NCBI GenBank assembly: GCA_002505935.1
Contig: DAWL01000013.1
Location: forward strand, 1-20,589
Length of the DNA: 20,589 bases
Source of the DNA: Euryarchaeota archaeon UBA226
GTDB taxonomy: Archaea; Thermoplasmatota; Poseidoniia; Poseidoniales; Poseidoniaceae
Direction: 5' to 3'
Positions 17,606 to 20,589 of the stretch are shown piece by piece. Both the position numbers and the translations under genes were made by a program. A model generated the notes under the pieces. The model was given only the letters and a program-made list of their open reading frames with translations, did no database searches and had not been told where the DNA came from. Within the stretch, counting starts at the first letter, position 1, and every line of letters begins with the position of its first letter.

Positions 17606-17622
17606 GAGTGCCGTGAGCGGGG
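17606..17622 (-). repeat. Partial copy of the tRNA-Met 3' end
   Basis: GAGTGCCGTGAGCGGGG at 17606-17622 matches 16 of 17 bases of GAGTGCCGGGAGCGGGG at 17709-17725, in the same orientation. The latter covers the discriminator, the acceptor 3' strand and part of the T-arm of the tRNA, plus 3 bases beyond it. The copy lies about 90 bases past the tRNA 3' end. Direct repeats of a tRNA 3' end are the usual trace of integrase-mediated insertion, but no integrase or element remains. Confidence 0.55.
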
Positions 17623-17624
17623 GG

Positions 17625-17649
17625 TTAGCGAATTACCTCAATTCGCTAA
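17625..17649. repeat. Perfect 10-base inverted repeat
   Basis: TTAGCGAATT (17625-17634) and AATTCGCTAA (17640-17649) are perfectly complementary around ACCTC. The stem directly abuts the tRNA-end copy. It could be part of the tRNA transcript's 3' end, an operator for the minus-strand membrane protein gene, or an element scar. Confidence 0.6.
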
Positions 17650-17664
17650 GAACAACAAACAACA
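17648..17664 (-). terminator. T-rich stretch downstream of tRNA-Met
   Basis: On the minus strand these bases read TGTTGTTTGTTGTTCTT, the most T-rich stretch after the tRNA end. Archaeal RNA polymerase often stops at such tracts, so this may end the tRNA transcript about 50 bases past the mature 3' end. The T-run is interrupted, so confidence is modest. Confidence 0.35.
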
Positions 17665-17678
17665 TCACTCCCAAGATT

Positions 17679-17717
17679 CCGGCACTCGGACAAACCAATA
17701 CCAACTGAGAGTGCCGG
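17679..17717. repeat. 9-base inverted repeat using the tRNA 3' end
   Basis: CCGGCACTC (17679-17687) is the exact reverse complement of GAGTGCCGG (17709-17717), the second half of which is the tRNA acceptor 3' strand. In the precursor RNA this downstream arm could compete with the 5' acceptor strand for the same bases. Confidence 0.55.
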
Positions 17718-17838
17718 GAGCGGGGCTTGAACCCGCGACCTTCGGATGTCTCAGACATCACGGAGATTGACTTCAGCGCGAACAGTGCCTTTCGGCTGCC
17801 CTATGAGTCCGACGCGCCACCAACTACGCCACCCCGGC
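17712..17838 (-). tRNA. tRNA-Met (CAT), elongator type, with intron
   Basis: The minus strand folds into a full cloverleaf of 73 mature bases. The acceptor stem GCCGGGG pairs with TCCCGGC (one G-U), with discriminator A. The D-stem is GCG/CGC with loop TAGTTGGTGG. The anticodon stem TCGGA/TCCGA carries a CTCATAA loop after splicing. The variable loop is AGGTC, and the T-arm is GCGGG/CCCGC with loop TTCAAGC. CCA is not encoded. The anticodon is CAT at 17805-17803. The initiator hallmark of three G-C pairs at the base of the anticodon stem is absent, so this is elongator tRNA-Met. An Ile2 tRNA (CAT with a modified C34) is less likely but not excluded. It is divergent from gatD. Confidence 0.93.
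17748..17801 (-). other. Archaeal tRNA intron (54 bases) at position 37/38 with a bulge-helix-bulge motif
   Basis: The intron interrupts the anticodon loop after A37. The splice motif is canonical. Anticodon-loop bases CTCA (32-35) pair with TGAG near the intron's 3' end, forming the 4-base central helix. The two 3-base bulges are TA|G and AC|A, with the cut between their second and third bases. The intron-side helix is GGCA with TGTC (one G-U), and the other side is the anticodon stem. The intron also holds a small GCC-GAAA-GGC hairpin with a GNRA loop. It should be cut by the tRNA splicing endonuclease. Confidence 0.9.
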
Positions 17839-17934
17839 AACAGTGTGCCGACCTACCATACCGTCTTCAATGGTGCGGCTCAAGACCTTCACACTCGCGC
17901 AGCGTTGATGTGCCTCCAATAATTGGACCACAGT
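17839..17934. promoter_or_regulatory. Divergent promoter region between tRNA-Met and gatD
   Basis: These 96 bases separate the tRNA 5' end from the gatD ATG, so both promoters should lie here. I find no convincing TATA box on either strand. CCAATAATTGG at 17917-17927 is a perfect inverted repeat (CCAAT/ATTGG around A) just before the gatD start and is the only notable element. Confidence 0.35.
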
Positions 17935-19296
17935 ATGGCGCCCTCTGATATACCCGCAGAAGGTAGTCGCGTCAAGATGCAGGTTGAAGGGCCTGCAGGA
18001 GAAACTCAGCACACTGGAGTTATTCTACCACCTGCTGATACAGGATTTGTATCCCTCAAACTCGACAATGGATACAATGTCAGCCATCCCTTATCGAATA
18101 TCACCTCGTTGAAGTTGCTTGCCGAGGCAGTTCCCAGAGTAGAATCCGAAAATGGGGAATTGGAATTTGATGCTACGCTGCCCTTGATTCGCATCATCCA
18201 TACAGGAGGAACCATAGCAAGCAAAGTCGATTACAGTACCGGGGCTGTGGTTGCAAGGTTTGAGCCTGAAGAGATGTTGGCTGCAATACCTGAACTTGCT
18301 CAAATTGCGCGTATCGAGGCTGTGAAAATTGGAAATATGTGGTCGGATGACATGCGCCCTCAACATTGGAACTTGATTTCTCAAGCGACTGCACAAGCCT
18401 TCGAAGAAGGTGCTGTTGGTGTTGTTGTAACTCAAGGGACTGATACGATGCATATGACTTCATGCGCTCTTTCAATGGCTTGGTCCGGCACAGGAGGAAG
18501 GCCTCCTGGAAGGATTGCAATAACCGGTTCTCAGCGTTCCAGCGATCGTGGTTCTAGCGATGCTGCTGAAAATCTGATGGCCGCAGTACAATGGGCAGCC
18601 CATGGACCACAAACCGATGGGGGGCTGGGTGACTCGGTAGTTGTAGTCATGCACGCAGCATCAGAGGATGGACGCTGCTCAGTACATCCGGGCTCTTCCG
18701 TTCGCAAATCGCATTCAAGTCGAAGGGATGCCTTCCGTTCAATCAATGCGAATGCCATCGCTGATATCATTCTGAGTCGTGAAGGTCCACGTATCGAGTT
18801 ACGGGAGTCTTACAATCCCACAGATGAAAGACCCATCTCAAGCACCCCCACTATCTTCGACACAAACATCCGAATCAGCAACCTAGTGGCAGGACCTTAT
18901 CTCCAAGCAGAATTGATTGATGCGGTAGCAAAAATGGGAGGAGATGCCATCCACATACAGGGAACTGGTTTGGGACATTTACCCATTGAGGACCCGATGC
19001 AAGATGCTCCTGAAAATACAGAATTGAAAGCCGCTTTGAATCGATGGAGCGAAAGTGGAGGGATTACTTTAGTCAGCAGTCAATGTATCGAAGGACCAGT
19101 AAACATGGCTGTCTACTCAAAAGGTAGAATCCAACAAGAAATGGGAATCTTGGGCCATAACAGTAGGTGTGGACCAGATGCCGCAATGATCAAACTACAT
19201 TGGCTGCTAAGTCAACATGGCAAGGATATCGAAAAGATAACTGAAGCATGGCAAGATGATTTGGTAGGAGAAAATCCTGAAACAATGAGTGAATAA
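17935..19296 (+). CDS. gatD: Glutamyl-tRNA(Gln) amidotransferase subunit D (asparaginase-like)
   Basis: GatD frees ammonia from glutamine or asparagine, and its partner GatE uses it to convert Glu-tRNA(Gln) into Gln-tRNA(Gln), the archaeal route to that aminoacyl-tRNA. The start is the ATG at 17935, giving 453 residues; an in-frame TTG at 17923 is a weaker choice. An N-terminal small beta-barrel (about 8-62, GVILPPADTGFVSLKLDNGY) typical of GatD precedes the asparaginase I-type domain. The active site is complete by motif: HTGGTIAS at 89-96 with nucleophile T93, VTQGTDTMH at 165-173 with the T169-D170 pair, and VRKSHSSRRDAFRS from 256 with the catalytic Lys258. Length and the N-terminal domain separate it from plain asparaginases. 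The partner gatE is not in the window. Confidence 0.94.
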   Translation: MAPSDIPAEGSRVKMQVEGPAGETQHTGVILPPADTGFVSLKLDNGYNVSHPLSNITSLKLLAEAVPRVESENGELEFDATLPLIRIIHTGGTIASKVDYSTGAVVARFEPEEMLAAIPELAQIARIEAVKIGNMWSDDMRPQHWNLISQATAQAFEEGAVGVVVTQGTDTMHMTSCALSMAWSGTGGRPPGRIAITGSQRSSDRGSSDAAENLMAAVQWAAHGPQTDGGLGDSVVVVMHAASEDGRCSVHPGSSVRKSHSSRRDAFRSINANAIADIILSREGPRIELRESYNPTDERPISSTPTIFDTNIRISNLVAGPYLQAELIDAVAKMGGDAIHIQGTGLGHLPIEDPMQDAPENTELKAALNRWSESGGITLVSSQCIEGPVNMAVYSKGRIQQEMGILGHNSRCGPDAAMIKLHWLLSQHGKDIEKITEAWQDDLVGENPETMSE

Positions 19297-19347
19297 GTGT
19301 AGAATGACAACCGCGCTGGTCAATAATGAGGAATAGGACGGAGAGAT

Positions 19348-20589
19348 ATGACGCACGAGGATTCGCTCGAGGAACTGCATGAACGCAGATCTACGGCTGA
19401 AGCTGGAGGCGGGATGAAAAAACTGGAAGCAATTCGCGCCAGTGGTAGAGGGACTGCGCGCGAACGCATTCGAAAACTAGTAGACGAAGGTAGTTTCAAT
19501 GAATTGGATACTTTCGTCAATCATCGCAGCAGTAGCGGCAATCTACACATGCTGAGCCACCTTGGAGATGGTGTTGTCGCTGGGCACGGAACTTTGGATG
19601 GCAGGAGAGTGTATTGTTTCGCACAGGATTTCTCGGTACACGGAGGCAGCATGGGTGAAATGCACGCCCGTAAAATTGCCAAAGTAGTGGAAATGGCGGA
19701 AAGAGCAAAGGTACCATTGATCGGTATTTGGGATGGTGGAGGCCAGCGCGCTCAAGACGGAGTCGCTTCATTGGGTGGCACTGGAGACTTGCTTGACCGC
19801 TTGGTACAATGCAGTGGACGCATCCCAATGATCAGTCTTGTTTTAGGCCCAGTAGTTGGAGTCTCAGCCTTAGCAGCCAGTCTATCGGACTTCACCATTC
19901 TCGGCAGAGAGCATGGGCAATTATTCATGTCCAGTCCATTAGAGACTCCTGAAATAATCGCAGAAGAAGTAGATGCGAGAGGCCTTGGAGGCGCAGACTT
20001 ACACGCCAGTCGTTCAGGAATTGCTTGCCTAGTGGCCGAAGATGAAGATGATGCCATCGACATCGTGGCCTTGTTACTCAGCCACCTGCCAGACCACAAC
20101 ATGGCGGAACCACCGCACCTGCCTAGTGCAGACCCATACGATAGATTGTCCGAGGAATTAGAAGGAATGGTCCCAGATAACCCAAACAGGCCCTATGACA
20201 TGCTCGATATCGTCAGAGAAGTTGTAGACGATTCAGAATTGTTAGAATTGTTTCCCTCGTATGCAGACAACATTGTGATTGGCTTCGCGCGCTTAGATGG
20301 GTACCCCGTAGGGATTGTTGGAAATCAGCCCAAAGTATTGGCCGGCTGTCTTGACATAGATGCGTCAATCAAGGCTGCACGATTTATTCGCACCTGCGAT
20401 GCATTCTCTATTCCAGTGATAACATTCGAAGATGTACCAGGGTTTCTCCCAGGGGTTGTACAGGAATGGGGGGGCATCATACGCCATGGGGCAAAATTGC
20501 TGTTCGCCTATGCCGAAGCGACTGTGCCCAAGTTGACGGTGGTGGTTCGCAAGGCCTACGGAGGTGCATATCTAGCAATGGCTTGTAAG
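19348..20589 (+). CDS. Acyl-CoA carboxylase carboxyltransferase (beta) subunit, 3' truncated by the window
   Basis: This subunit moves the carboxyl group from biotin to an acyl-CoA (acetyl- or propionyl-CoA) to give malonyl- or methylmalonyl-CoA. The ATG at 19348 follows GGAGAG at 19340-19345. 414 codons are open to the window end, against about 510-520 for the family. The N-lobe shows FSVHGGSMGEMHARKI (95-110), the oxyanion-hole region WDGGGQRAQDGVASLGG (128-144) and the DFTILG segment (181-186). The C-lobe shows FEDVPGFLPGVVQEWGG (360-376), IIRHGAKLLFAYAEATVPK (377-395) and RKAYGGAYLAM (401-411). The residue after GGAY is Leu, whereas propionyl-CoA carboxylases I know have Asp there, so the substrate preference is uncertain. 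It lies 51 bases after gatD on the same strand; the biotin carboxylase subunit is not in view. Confidence 0.92.
   Translation, partial: MTHEDSLEELHERRSTAEAGGGMKKLEAIRASGRGTARERIRKLVDEGSFNELDTFVNHRSSSGNLHMLSHLGDGVVAGHGTLDGRRVYCFAQDFSVHGGSMGEMHARKIAKVVEMAERAKVPLIGIWDGGGQRAQDGVASLGGTGDLLDRLVQCSGRIPMISLVLGPVVGVSALAASLSDFTILGREHGQLFMSSPLETPEIIAEEVDARGLGGADLHASRSGIACLVAEDEDDAIDIVALLLSHLPDHNMAEPPHLPSADPYDRLSEELEGMVPDNPNRPYDMLDIVREVVDDSELLELFPSYADNIVIGFARLDGYPVGIVGNQPKVLAGCLDIDASIKAARFIRTCDAFSIPVITFEDVPGFLPGVVQEWGGIIRHGAKLLFAYAEATVPKLTVVVRKAYGGAYLAMACK

Noticed and set aside
17606..17711. Insertion sequence between the tRNA-like repeats
   Set aside because: The interval is about 90 bases, with no transposase, integrase or recognisable terminal inverted repeats bounding it.
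17354..17770. Plus-strand open frame ending in VPGAGLEPATFG
   Set aside because: It reads the antisense of the tRNA; this peptide is a well-known translation artefact of tRNA genes. The rest is antisense to the membrane protein gene.
17712..17838. Initiator tRNA-Met or pseudogene
   Set aside because: The anticodon stem lacks the three initiator G-C pairs and position 1-72 is G-C. Once the intron is removed all arms pair, so it is intact.
17923..17934. TTG start for gatD
   Set aside because: The ATG 12 bases downstream is the simpler start and neither has a strong Shine-Dalgarno site; the four extra residues are not recognisable.

Overview
The window looks like a chromosomal segment from an archaeon. 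The best fit is a marine planktonic euryarchaeon of the Poseidoniia (Marine Group II/III) type, but that rank is inferred from overall gene style and no marker comparison was run. Archaeal identity rests on three things: an RFC small subunit clamp loader, the GatD subunit of the archaeal Glu-tRNA(Gln) amidotransferase GatDE, and an elongator tRNA-Met split by an intron with a clear bulge-helix-bulge splice motif. Several starts are preceded by Shine-Dalgarno sequences of the GGTGA or GAGGTG kind.

Layout. Bases 1-114 hold the end of an EF-hand protein. Bases 178-993 encode PanB (ketopantoate hydroxymethyltransferase). Bases 987-15487, on the minus strand, are a three-gene operon that takes up about 70% of the window: a giant secreted, membrane-anchored protein (about 3099 residues) followed by two smaller relatives (about 886 and 839 residues). 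Divergent from the giant gene is rfcS (15613-16569). It converges on an unrecognised three-helix membrane protein gene (16603-17526, minus). Next come a structured intergenic stretch, an intron-containing tRNA-Met (17712-17838, minus), gatD (17935-19296, plus) and the first 414 codons of an acyl-CoA carboxylase carboxyltransferase gene (19348 to the window end, plus).

The surface-protein operon is the part worth attention. All three proteins have an N-terminal signal sequence, a run of Ig-like beta domains each marked by a D-x-x-G-N type turn, one C-terminal transmembrane helix, a low-complexity acidic/Pro/Gln cytoplasmic linker, and a short C-terminal motif rich in Trp, Tyr and Gly. The Ig domains line up in the same order in all three (8, 8 and 6), which points to tandem duplication followed by domain loss. 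The giant protein adds, outside the Ig stalk, an alternating array of seven DNRLRE/CBM96-like domains and six fibronectin-III-like domains. This suggests a long stalk that presents carbohydrate- or surface-binding modules. At both gene junctions the stop codon TGA runs directly into the next Shine-Dalgarno sequence, so the three proteins are probably translationally coupled. I infer a cell-surface adhesion or polymer-capture system whose matching cytoplasmic tails dock a common partner. No partner or enzyme for it is encoded in this window. The remaining genes are housekeeping: coenzyme A synthesis, DNA replication, tRNA and Gln-tRNA formation, and acyl-CoA carboxylation.
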